A DNA stretch of 64,000 nucleotides. Source: Enchytraeus crypticus. Lineage: Eukaryota > Annelida > Clitellata > Enchytraeida > Enchytraeidae. The DNA is taken from assembly GCA_905160935.1 (NCBI GenBank), contig CAJHZI010000458.1, forward strand, positions 1,127,001 to 1,191,000. Direction: 5' to 3'. The position numbers were made by a program, and so were the translations under genes. Numbering within the stretch: the stretch's first letter is position 1; each line of letters begins with the position of its first letter. Shown here piece after piece: positions 26,801-35,184 of the stretch. The notes beneath the pieces were generated by a model. It did no database searches and was not told the origin of the DNA. It saw nothing but the letters and a program-made list of their open reading frames with translations.

Positions 26801-27580
26801 GCATGAAATGGAATAATACATTTTGCTCTTTACGCATGAATGTTACTCGGTGTTTAAAAGCGGCAGGTGAACTAGTATGTAAGTTTTACATGACTGTTTG
26901 AAATGAACTGTGAGCTTTATTCTGAGCTAATCTGAGAGTGTGGTCTCATACATGAACAGATGACATACTGAATGGATTGTTTATTGTTGGCTATATCAGC
27001 ATATTCTATACATGTTGTAGGACCAACTTGACGACAGCAGGAAACCATCTCGGAGGCAGAGGCCATTTTTTATATCAAACTATAGGCGATATAAGGTTGG
27101 ATAAGACATTTTGTGAAGGGATTGACTATCTCATCTCTGGAGTGCTCTTTAAGGAGCTTGGATGCAGACTGAGTATAAATATGTACCTTGAACCTGCCGC
27201 CTGGCTGAACACTAAAGATAGTGTGATAAATATGTTGTTATTATTAATTATTATTATTATTAATTGTTATTATTAATGTTGTAAAAATTTGCAGCATTTT
27301 TCATCAACATCTAATACGTTGTTACTGATGCTGAACAGTTAATGTCACTAGTGCAGAAGGCCTGCACTGGTTAGAAGGTTTGGTGTATGATGTTCTCAAA
27401 CTCTGACCTTCATATAACGGGTATTGTTTCACTAATAACATCTGTGATATTTTGTATTTAATGATATTTCTAATACTCATATTTTTGTTATTGTGTGCTA
27501 ATTGTTATTGCAATATTAACCGGCGCTGTGTTGTTGTTGCTGTTCTTAGACCTCGTCGACCCTACTATTCACCGTACTGA
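20629..27580 (+). CDS. PABPN1: Nuclear poly(A)-binding protein PABPN1, complete gene, six exons
   Basis: Binds poly(A) in the nucleus, stimulates poly(A) polymerase and sets tail length. Exons 20629-20875, 21844-21911, 22392-22498, 24147-24234, 25169-25332 and 27550-27580 join in frame to 234 residues. The start is ATG at 20629 with A at -3; the longer frame from 20620 would need GTG. An acidic N-terminus replaces the vertebrate polyalanine stretch. A coiled coil at about 46-77 contains [20 protein letters not shown], nearly identical to vertebrates. The RRM follows, with RNP2 SIWIGN (100-105) and RNP1 KGFAYIEF (140-147), then FRGRQIK and [11 protein letters not shown]. The C-terminus is Arg-Gly rich and ends RRPYYSPY, like the vertebrate YSPY end. 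The donor after exon 4 (GTTCTC) is weak but gives the expected join. Introns are loaded with SINEs. Confidence 0.96.
21844..21911 (+). CDS. PABPN1: PABPN1 exon 2
   Basis: Completes a Gly codon, then [20 protein letters not shown] and GN. Donor GTGAGT at 21912, phase 0. Confidence 0.94.
22392..22498 (+). CDS. PABPN1: PABPN1 exon 3
   Basis: [20 protein letters not shown] and the following RRM strand, ending HPK plus two bases of Gly. Acceptor AG at 22390-22391. Confidence 0.95.
22513..22975. repeat. Inverted repeat pair in PABPN1 intron 3, interrupted by a SINE
   Basis: The arm at 22522-22586 (AAATTTATTGAAAGGC, ATATCTTCTT) reappears reverse-complemented at 22880-22954. A second direct partial copy sits at 22593-22625. 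SINE A lies between. Probably an old MITE-like element hit by a SINE. Confidence 0.65.
22628..22757 (-). repeat. SINE A copy, PABPN1 intron 3
   Basis: Near-complete reverse copy: GCTAAGGTTAACGTCAG, AAAAGCGATGTCAGTGACGG, GGAATTGAACCCGCACAT, CCACTGGCTCCAGCC head. Confidence 0.92.
23390..23592 (-). repeat. Separate tRNA-derived SINE, PABPN1 intron 3
   Basis: Read on the minus strand it opens CGCTACGTGGTGCAGTGGTA. TGGTGCAGTGG fits the pol III A-box consensus TRGYNNANNNG, and a weak B-box AGTTTTGATAC lies about 45 bases on. A unique body follows. The anticodon region and B-box are degraded, so it is not a tRNA gene. Confidence 0.75.
23803..23938 (+). repeat. SINE A copy, PABPN1 intron 3
   Basis: GGTTGGAGCCTGTTGTGAT head, GGTTCAAATCCTGGGC B-box, GGAAACTGACGTTAACATTA end. 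Confidence 0.92.
24147..24234 (+). CDS. PABPN1: PABPN1 exon 4
   Basis: Completes Gly, then [20 protein letters not shown] and SLFRGRQIK. Acceptor AG at 24145-24146, donor GTTCTC at 24235. Confidence 0.93.
24415..24522 (-). repeat. Repeat C end, PABPN1 intron 4
   Basis: Reverse copy: GATCTGTAGTGATGTGTGCT, GTGGGGACGTCCCGGACATC, GACGTTAAACCTTTATT and a TAT run. Confidence 0.88.
25169..25332 (+). CDS. PABPN1: PABPN1 exon 5
   Basis: [17 protein letters not shown], then a Gly and Arg rich stretch ([18 protein letters not shown]). Donor GTTAGA at 25333, phase 2. Confidence 0.93.
25635..25790 (-). mobile_element. LINE 3-prime tail, PABPN1 intron 5
   Basis: Matches the tail of the LINE at 3190-3780: AAGTGCCGTGCCTGTTCCAA, ACTTGCTTAGACTCTT. 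Severely 5-prime truncated. Confidence 0.78.
27035..27218 (+). repeat. Repeat E copy, PABPN1 intron 5
   Basis: CAGGAAACCATCTCGGAGGC, GTGAAGGGATTGACTATCTC, GCAGACTGAGTATAAATATG, TACCTTGAACCTGCCGCCTG. Confidence 0.8.
27235..27278. repeat. (TTA)n-like microsatellite
   Basis: Short run of TTATTA with interruptions. Confidence 0.85.
27550..27580 (+). CDS. PABPN1: PABPN1 exon 6
   Basis: Tiny terminal coding exon after acceptor AG at 27548-27549. Encodes [10 protein letters not shown] and TGA. Confidence 0.9.
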
Positions 27581-27873
27581 TCGTGAAGATGTTGGATGCA
27601 GCCAAAAAAATGAGATAAAAGAAAAAAGAAGCTGCAGCGACGGAAAAAAATGGTGACTGTGTACGTAACTGAAAAAAAGAAGACACCTATGTACGCAACT
27701 GAAAAAAATTAGACTTCTGCTTCATTCTGTGTACATCGTGGTATGTGTGAATGTACGTCGCGTGTATGCTTGAGCGTCTTCTGACATTTGGACAGGAAAA
27801 GATATAGACAATGTAATGAGATGTTACTCTGTTGTATTCTTTGATTGTGTATTTCTCTGATCATATTTCTTGA

Positions 27874-27879
27874 AATAAA
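27874..27879 (+). terminator. PABPN1 poly(A) signal AATAAA
   Basis: AATAAA 294 bases after the stop codon. Likely cleavage just downstream, before the repeat E copy at 27990. Confidence 0.75.
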
Positions 27880-27989
27880 TGAATGATAACACTTGGCGTG
27901 TTGTGCTCGGGTGTGGTTGGGCCACTGCAGAATAGGGCAACCGCAAACAATCTGCCGCATGTACGTAAGAGGCGACTAAAGGCAGGAGC

Positions 27990-28145
27990 TGAGGATGGCA
28001 AGAGGGGACCCACCTCACCATGAAATATTTTCCCCCAGGATTAAATGGTAATTGATCCACCAAACTGAGAAAGGCAACGGGAAACCACCTCAGAAGCCAT
28101 ATTTTTCCCAAGCTATAGGCTACATAAGGTATGGATAAGGCTTAT
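27990..28145 (+). repeat. Repeat E copy downstream of PABPN1
   Basis: GGGACCCACCTCACCATGAA, TTCCCCCAGGATTAAATGG, AAAGGCAACGGGAAACCACC, CAAGCTATAGGCTACATAAG. Confidence 0.87.
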
Positions 28146-29160
28146 TTAGAGTATCTGTAATGTTGTCTGTATAGGAAGGAATCGGACGTGATAATTTTTG
28201 AGAATCCATGATCTGAGTACAGAATTGATAGTTTGTTGCCGTTGATAAGACTCTAGTATATCGCTTTAAGAATTCTTTCCATTTACATGGACGCTAACTA
28301 AATTATAATTAGTTTCCTGGAAATCACTCAAAATGGCCACTATTCACTGAACCTCAACTGATGCAGTCTTTTAGGAAAATTTTATAGAATGGGCAAAATG
28401 CTGAAGCTTTTCCTATAGATAACGGCGGAACGTGATTTTGTAAAATGGATACTGAAATACTTGGAACGGCAGGGTTTAGCGCAATGGTGTCACATAAGTG
28501 TCATAAAGTTAAGCACCGTCGAGATCGGTTATTACTTTCATGAGTGATTACCAGCCCCGTAGCGTGGGTATGGCCGATGGGGGGCCTGAAGAATAGCAAG
28601 GGGGCACATGTTAAGGGGTTAGTTCCGACGCGAAGCGGCAGGTGGGGGTACAGTTTCGCCAATTCGACTATGGGTAGCAGGAAATTTGGGGGAGCGTCGT
28701 AAGCTACCATAGCGGACCATCGGGATCCAGGATTTTGAGGTTTCAGATATAATTTTTTTACATAGAAATGTTGCAACTCGCAAGTGCATGCAAAAAATAA
28801 CAGTAATAGAATTGACTGAAATTCACTGAATTGTTTGAATTGTTAAGCAGTAAAAAAACCTGCAAGCACAACAGCATGCAAGATAATACCTTTCATTAAA
28901 CAGTGTCTTGAACATTCATATCGTAAGCGTAAACCCAACCCAACAAAGAAGTCAAATGCGTTCAACTTCAAACATTAATAGATAGAAAATGAAATAGGGG
29001 CCTACTGTGTACTCTGAACCATCAATCATAATAATTCTGTTCTAAATATAAATCCAAATGCAACATATGCATGTAACAGTCAGTTCAGTAACTGATTACT
29101 GTGTAAGGCAGAGCCAACAGCTTGGGACATAACCCCAGGGTGTTGGAAAGGTGTTCTTAG
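28146..29160. other. Intergenic stretch without recognised genes
   Basis: Includes a GC-richer patch at 28545-28720 beginning CCCCGTAGCGTGGGTATGGC that looks like a transposon end, but I cannot find its partner end. Confidence 0.5.
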
Positions 29161-29164
29161 GTAA

Positions 29165-29375
29165 CAAGTCTGCAGGTCTTCTTCAGTGCACTGCCAAGTG
29201 GCAGGTTCAAGGTATATATATTCATACTCAGTCTGCTTTCTCGCTCCAAGAGCACTCCTTAGATCAACAAGTTAATCCCTTCATAAAGTCTATTCCTTTT
29301 TCATACCTTATCTGGCCTATAGCTTGAGAAAAATATGGCTTCTGAGGTGGTTTCCCGTTGCCTTCCTAGGAACAA
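29165..29375 (-). repeat. Repeat E copy
   Basis: Reverse copy with CTTCAGTGCACTGCCAAGTG, GATCAACAAGTTAATCCC, GCCTATAGCTTGAG and GGTGGTTTCCCGTTGCC. Confidence 0.87.
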
Positions 29376-29544
29376 AGGTATCTCATTTTAAAGCATACGA
29401 CCCAAAAGGTCCAACTCTTCACTATTTGCCAAATTTTTAAAATATATTTTTCTATAGAATTAAAATTATATTACAATAATTGCCATTAACACATTTGCGC
29501 AACGTTTGTTAATACTTACTCTTAAAGCACACTGGCACAGGAAG

Positions 29545-29790
29545 CACAGATGCTTGTTTAAGGCCCATTTCCTCCCTCTTCTTCAAGGTTATTAGTAATC
29601 GTTGCTATTTTTGGCGCAGCAGGGTGGATTTAAGAATAACCTTCGATCACCCTGGGATTTTTCCTTCTAAGCTGTCAACACTGCGTCTTCCAAGGTGGTC
29701 ACCAACAAAGCACTAACCGATGCCGATATAGCTTAACTTAGATTATTGACGCGCAACTAAACCAAGTTCGCTAAATCCCATGATGTCAAG
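29545..29790 (-). repeat. 5S rRNA-derived SINE, best-preserved head
   Basis: Read on the minus strand, the 5S-like block is CTAAGTTAAGCTATATCGGC, ATCGGTTAGTGCTTTG, GTGACCACCTTGGAAGACG, AGTGTTGACAGCTT. This follows 5S rRNA from box A to its 3-prime end. The family tail, ending with the CACAGATGC and CTGTGCTTCC words, follows. Confidence 0.87.
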
Positions 29791-29943
29791 CTAGTGTTGC
29801 TCGATACATACGAGGATAATTAAAATCTCAAAATTTCTGCACAGAATAACTAATTACTGTTATATAAATAAGAATAATATTATTCAAAGCGAATATCGGC
29901 ATCCCAGCACTTCAGTACTGGTCGAGGAAATAATTAGTGCTGC

Positions 29944-30306
29944 ACATGATCATAAAAGAGGAGAGATGTGAGAAATGCTAATTACACATAATTATGCTAT
30001 ATTTAGACATAATTACACTATAATTTTGCAGAATTATACAGTAATGAATATAATATCGCACCATATAGAGGGCATTACACTTTAGATGCTTCAAATTCTA
30101 AAATAATATATTTTTAACCTCCCTCTCAGTCTTCAACGTATTAATCGTTAAGATTATAAACGATTGATGCAATTAATGTGTAGAACAAGCCCTATCGTGT
30201 ATAATTATATTTTTTATTGCATAATTAATGTATAATTAAGTATAAGTATAGTATAATTACGTATAATTAGCATTTCTCACATCGCTCCTCATTCATGATT
30301 ATGTAC
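29944..30306. mobile_element. AT-rich MITE with long terminal inverted repeats
   Basis: Left end ACATGATCATAAAAGAGGAG plus GATGTGAGAAATGCTAATTA is repeated in reverse complement at 30262-30306 with few mismatches. About 360 bp, no coding capacity. The superfamily is not clear because target duplications are not evident. Confidence 0.8.
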
Positions 30307-30374
30307 AAAAATAGAAATAAATAGGCCATTAAATCTCGACCCCTTCTCGTTGACTAAATATTAAAATTACTTCA

Positions 30375-30560
30375 AAGTCAAAAGTAGACATGCATTATAG
30401 TGAAATGATCAACTATGTTGATATCTATCACTTTTAAGTCCAGTGAATGTCCGGGATTTTACTCTCAGATCAGCGCGGAATTCGGATCGAAATCGAACCA
30501 ATTCAATTCAAGTGTTCAATTCACCTCAGGATCTGTCATTTAAAATTGCATGACGTTAAC
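30375..30560 (-). repeat. SINE B copy with internal deletion
   Basis: TAGACATGCATTATAGTGAA, TGTTGATATCTATCACTTTT, CTCAGATCAGCGCGG, TCACCTCAGGATCTGTCATT. The middle of the body is missing and the B-box area is rearranged. Confidence 0.85.
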
Positions 30561-30561
30561 A

Positions 30562-30765
30562 ACAACAACAACAACAAAATTAGAGTGCTACTGTCGTCAA
30601 TGACATCATTGAGCACTGTGGTACCAAATCAAATCCGATGAGCAGAGTGTGGGGTCCAAAAACGGTGTGATCCAAAATCCGGGTGTTCCGTCCGATTGAT
30701 CTGGCATTTAGCTATACGGTTATCTACATCTCTAACCATTGCGCTATTGAGACATTCTAAAAAAA
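30562..30765 (-). repeat. SINE D copy with tRNA-like head and GTT tail
   Basis: Read on the minus strand: head TCTCAATAGCGCAATGGTTA (TAGCGCAATGG fits the A-box exactly), body GGATTTTGGATCACACCG and GGACCCCACACTC, then GTGCTCAATG, GACGACAGTAGCACTCTAAT and a GTTGTTGTT tail. It abuts the SINE B copy. This is the copy that shows family D to be tRNA-derived. Confidence 0.82.
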
Positions 30766-32935
30766 CTTCTAAATTTGCTATGTATAATTATATAACTTGA
30801 TTTAAGTGATGCAGCCTTCTGTTACTGTGTCTTCTAAATTAATTACTCTTGTGAGGCATAGCTTGAGTGCCTTCGCACTCTAAGCTATCTAATAGTTCTT
30901 TCCGGCTTGCTGCACCGCAGATTTGGAATTCTAGCTCTTCCTTCGAACCAATCTTCGGAAGTGCAATTGTTTTAATCACATAGGCTTTTGGCTTTCCTAT
31001 GAGCAATTTCATAGGAAAGTAAAGACCTATTTCTTCCATTACTCTCTTTCATTCAGTGTCCATGAGTTGGGCAGGGGCTTTTACTATTTACTTTTATGAC
31101 ATTTAGGCCCTACTGGGCAGGGGCGTCATTCTCTGAGAATACTATCCTGATGGCACCTAAGCATTGATATAAATATTTAGTAATGTACTACGGCAAAGCT
31201 ACTTCAGAGACAAACTGAGTTAAACTAGCTATATTGATCTGGCATTTAGCTATATGGTTATGAAAGATTTTGAAATACTCTAGATTTAAAAGTGTCGAAA
31301 TATAATTTTGAGGATGATGTAAACACGGGTAGATGTAAACAATTCCAGTGAAGGGATGATGGATTAGGTGAAGGACGTAAACATGATTGCCTAACAGCTC
31401 TATATATAACTGCGCCGGTGGTGAATGAGACTCTCTGACGTATGTCGATCGTGGTATTATGAACTTTAGTGTATTTCAGTTCATTTTGTGAGTGACGTGA
31501 ACTTTGTGTGCGTAACATTAACTTAACTACATTAATCGGAGGCCTATATGAGGCCTCTTCCAGATATGTTTTACATTTATATTGTAAGCTAACATTTAAA
31601 CTGGATAAACTAATTGATAGAAATAGACGGATTGCCAAATAATTATGAAGAAACAAAGCGAAGCCGGCGAGTAATCTATAAACGGTGTCATTCTAAAGCT
31701 CAGAGCCTCAGAACTCCGGCCTACATATGGTTTTATCGCAAATATATAACTGGCTGAAAAGTTTAATTAGATTAAACTTTTCTCAGTGTTTGATGATTAC
31801 CAATGTAGCAATGGCAGTAGTAGTAGTTGTTGTTTGCTTTTAGCGCCTTTTATGGCAATTTATTTCAGGCAATTAGTTCTCTGCTTATAACCAAGCTTCT
31901 TAAACAACACCTAGGACTCCGAAAAAGTGATAGCATTAAGCATTGTCAATGTATAAGCAATTTTTAAATTGTCAATATGAATTATACAGTTACTTAGTCA
32001 CCAAATACACTAATTACATGAAAAATAGTTGATCAGAACATGTTCTAAGGAGGGGCATTTTCTCTCTGGAGAAATAGAGAGAGTTTTAGAAAGAATGATA
32101 GATAGATTGATTTTAGAGATTGAGAGATAAGTAGCTTGGATAGATGGATGGATCTAATTTTTTATTTTTCAGTGCTCTAGCACTACTAGCTCTGTATGTT
32201 AGTCCATAGATTGAATTAATTCTTGAGACTACTAAATATATAATTAAGAGTTTAAGATCAAGGTATTTTGTTTTATCCTAAGGTTTAATATACTATATGA
32301 TGCAATATTCGGTGGCAAAGGTATATCGTGCTAGGAGTGTACATATTAAATTAACAGTAGTGTAGGCTTTAACCTATTTTATACTGCTTTTTTTAACATG
32401 CTCACAGGTGTATTGTTGATTTAACTTGTAGACTTTATCACATTTTATACGGTACTGGGATTCTTAATATCACAATGTCAAGCATTATCAGTCAAGGGAC
32501 ATTACTAATTCTCTCTCTGGTGCAAGTTACAAGGGTTTGTAGAATATATTTCAAATGTTTGGAAGATTAATAGGAGCTAAGTTTAAAATCTCTTTCAATG
32601 TTTATAAACGTCTTCTGTGACATATTGATTGGTTATTTAGTAATATCTTTCAAATAAGTTGACTGAATCTGAACAGCTATCCATGTGCTTGAACTGTTTG
32701 AATCAATCTGAAACTACTAAGAACCATGCTAATTTATTTTGAATATCAGAGCTCCTATTAATTGCAGTTCAGTAGACCTGTCAAATGAGTAGTGCAATAA
32801 CTTCTTAAGCTACATTGTTATAGTATCCCTCTGAAGTACTTCTTTGTGGAACTACGTCTTTATTGTGTCCCTCTGAAGTACTTCTCTGTGGTACTACATC
32901 TCTCGATATCTTAGCAGCTCGAACTTGAGGAACTC
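30766..32935. other. Intergenic stretch with no recognised host gene
   Basis: Minus-strand frames at 30839-31039 and 31258-31656 have no recognisable family and contain repeat-like words such as GATCTGGCATTTAGCTATA at both 30704 and 31235. A first exon of the VOPP1-like gene could lie here or further right, but I cannot identify it. Confidence 0.5.
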
Positions 32936-32939
32936 GAGG

Positions 32940-34510
32940 AATAAAAAGTAATAGAAAACGATAAAAGGGACCCAAATATAATGAAGGAAAAAGTTTATTC
33001 TGCAAGTAGCAGTATGAAAAACGGGAAAGCAGCGGGAATAGATGATATCCCAGCAGAATTCTTGAAAATGTTGGAAAGAGAAACTTTCAACAAGTTAGTG
33101 GAAGTATGTATGGAAGTGTACAATACAGGTTTTTTTGGCCAGATGACTTTATCATCACTGTTTATCATCACTTTATCATCATCGTTGAGATCATCACTGA
33201 CTTAGGTCAGTGATGATCTCAACTCTCAAAAAGCCAATGCTGTGCAGTGTTCGGATTACAAAACAATCAGTTTAATACCTCATGCGTTTAAGACTTTACA
33301 AAAGATAATAAATAATCACATTCAGTCGAAAGCAGATATAATATTGAGCAAGACACAATATAGTTTTAGGAAAGGATGTGGCGCAAGAGAAGCAATAGGG
33401 GTAATGTTGGTCCTTTGTGAAAGAAGTTTAGAATATGGAATTGTACATTTTGTGGACTTGGAGAACGCTGTTGAATATCTTAAAAAGAATAGGAATTGAC
33501 TGTATAGATAGAAGACTAATTTTTCACTTGTATATGAATCAAAGAGCAGTAATCAAAATCAAACAAGAATACTCAGAAGGTGAAATAGGACGTGGAGTTA
33601 AGACAAGATTGTAGCATTTCGCCGCTGCTGTTTAACATTTATGCTGAAGCAATGATAGAGGAAGACATGGAAGAAGGAATAAAAGTAGGAGGAAAATTGT
33701 TACAAGATGTACGATTTCTGGATGACCAAGGAATGGTAGCAGGCAGCGAGACTGGACCTCAGAAGATAATGAATAGGCTGAATGATATGACATTGAAATA
33801 TGGAATGAAGAATAACCTCAAAATGACAAAAGTGATATGAGCATCCCATAATAAAGGTGAAAGTCAATATCACAATAAATGGTACGAAATTAGAACAGGT
33901 AAGGAGTTTCAAACATTTGTGTCATACTGTAACCGATGATGGGAAATGTGAGACTGAAACATGCATTAGAATTTGCACAGGTAGAAGGGGCCTTTGGTAA
34001 TGGGAAAGAACTTTTAACAAAAAGTTAAAGGAAAGACACAAAGATAGAGATAGTGAAAACCTTGGTTTGGACCACGCTATTGTATGGATGTGAGACATGG
34101 ACCTTAAGGAAGGAAGATATCAGGAAACTAGAGGCATTGGAAATGTAGATATGGAGAAGAATAGAAAGGAAATACACTCATAAGGTTATGAATGAGGAAG
34201 TTCTGGAGAGAGCTGGTACAGATAGACAATTGATAAATGAATTAAGAAACAGAAAGAAGAGTTGGATATGACACTTTCTAAGGGGAGAAAGCTTTCTAAG
34301 GGGAGATATTTTGAAGCAGAATGGTAGGAAATAGAGGTAGAGGCAGGCCAAGATTAGGAACGTAAGATGATTTAAAGACCCACTCATGGTTGGACATGAA
34401 GAGGAAAGCGAAAGACAGAGAAGATTGGAGGTGTTATATACCATGGATCTTCCTGTAAGTATTGCATTAAGGGAGAGAGATCTTAGCAGGTATGTTTCTT
34501 TCAGTGACTT
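32940..34510 (+). mobile_element. Dead non-LTR retrotransposon (LINE), reverse transcriptase and tail
   Basis: Broken frames follow a LINE ORF2 in order: NGKAAGIDDIPAEFLKML (33010-33070), SDYKTISLIPHAFK and QYSFRKGCGAREAI (33245-33400), then CSISPLLFNIYAEAMIE (33610-33660) and VRFLDDQGMV (near 33709-33738), then LYGCETWTLRKEDI (near 34080). The catalytic box reads FLDD instead of F/YADD. At least three frame breaks and one internal insertion (a TTTATCATCA repeat near 33145-33190) are visible. The end carries repeat H (GACATGAAGAGGAAAGCGAA, ATACCATGGATC). Confidence 0.9.
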
Positions 34511-34516
34511 AGGGCT

Positions 34517-34758
34517 TAATGAATAGCGTAGGGGTAACGTCATGAAGTTTTAAATGACAGATCCTGAGGTGAATTGAACCCTCGTGGGTTCTAATCCCAG
34601 CCGCGCTGATCTGAGAGTAAAGTCTCGGACATTCCCTGGACTGGTTGCACAGAAAATGGAATAACTTGCCTAACGGATTAAACATGTGGTAGTAAAAAGT
34701 GTTAGATATCAACATGGTTGATCATTTCACTATAATACGCGTTTACTTTTTTTTACTT
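34517..34758 (+). repeat. SINE B copy, near complete
   Basis: Exact A-box TAGCGTAGGGG, GATCCTGAGGTGAATTGAAC, B-box GGGTTCTAATCCCAG, CTCGGACATTCCCTGGACTG, GCGTTTACTTTTTTTTAC end. Inserted beside the LINE end. Confidence 0.93.
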
Positions 34759-35128
34759 TTTGAAGTTCCTTTGAAACAAATGAAGGAGGCTGGTCCTGGG
34801 TTTGATTCTCAGACCTGTCAAAAATTGTTTCGTGGGGATTGTGAGTTTCTCCACAGAAGCACATAAGTTTCGGCACTTACATGTGCATAAATCTGGATAG
34901 TATCCAGATTTATTATTAGAAGAGTCTCAGAAACATATATTCTGTAATATGTCTAATTAAGGTAACTACTTGCAGTTCTTTAACTGTGTCTGTCTTATGC
35001 GTAAATATACTGAGACATTTGCTGTCTTATACATAATTACGAGAGACATTTTGCAGTCTTATGCATAATTACACTGAGACATTTTGTAGTCGGTGAAAGA
35101 TGCTGATATTTATTGGTTATTTCTTTAG

Positions 35129-35184
35129 GTGTCCTGTGTCCAATGCTCATACTTTGACGTTGCTGGCATCCAGCATATTTTCTC
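35129..35184 (+). CDS. VOPP1-like exon, lumenal cysteine part
   Basis: Acceptor TTTCTTTAG ends at 35128. Encodes VSCVQCSYFDVAGIQHIF plus two bases. Donor GTAAGT at 35185. First exon of those recognised. Confidence 0.82.

Noticed and set aside
28501-28776. 91-residue minus-strand frame in a GC-richer patch
   Set aside because: The patch looks like one end of a transposon (CCCCGTAGCGTGGGTATGG) and the frame has no recognisable domain. The partner end was not found, so no element was called.
29600-29765. 5S rRNA gene
   Set aside because: Lacks the 5-prime third of 5S and has many changes; it is joined to a SINE tail shared with other loci.
31258-31656. 132-residue minus-strand frame
   Set aside because: No family resemblance, no plausible splice context, and composition like background.
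31805-31840. Short Val-rich frame as a possible signal-peptide exon of the VOPP1-like gene
   Set aside because: It stops after ten codons and comes from a GTA/GTT run; no suitable donor in phase 0.
34517-34620. tRNA gene candidate (A-box TAGCGTAGGGG, B-box GGTTCTAATCC)
   Set aside because: No acceptor-stem pairing or clean cloverleaf, and it is one of at least five copies with a shared body and tail, so it is SINE B.
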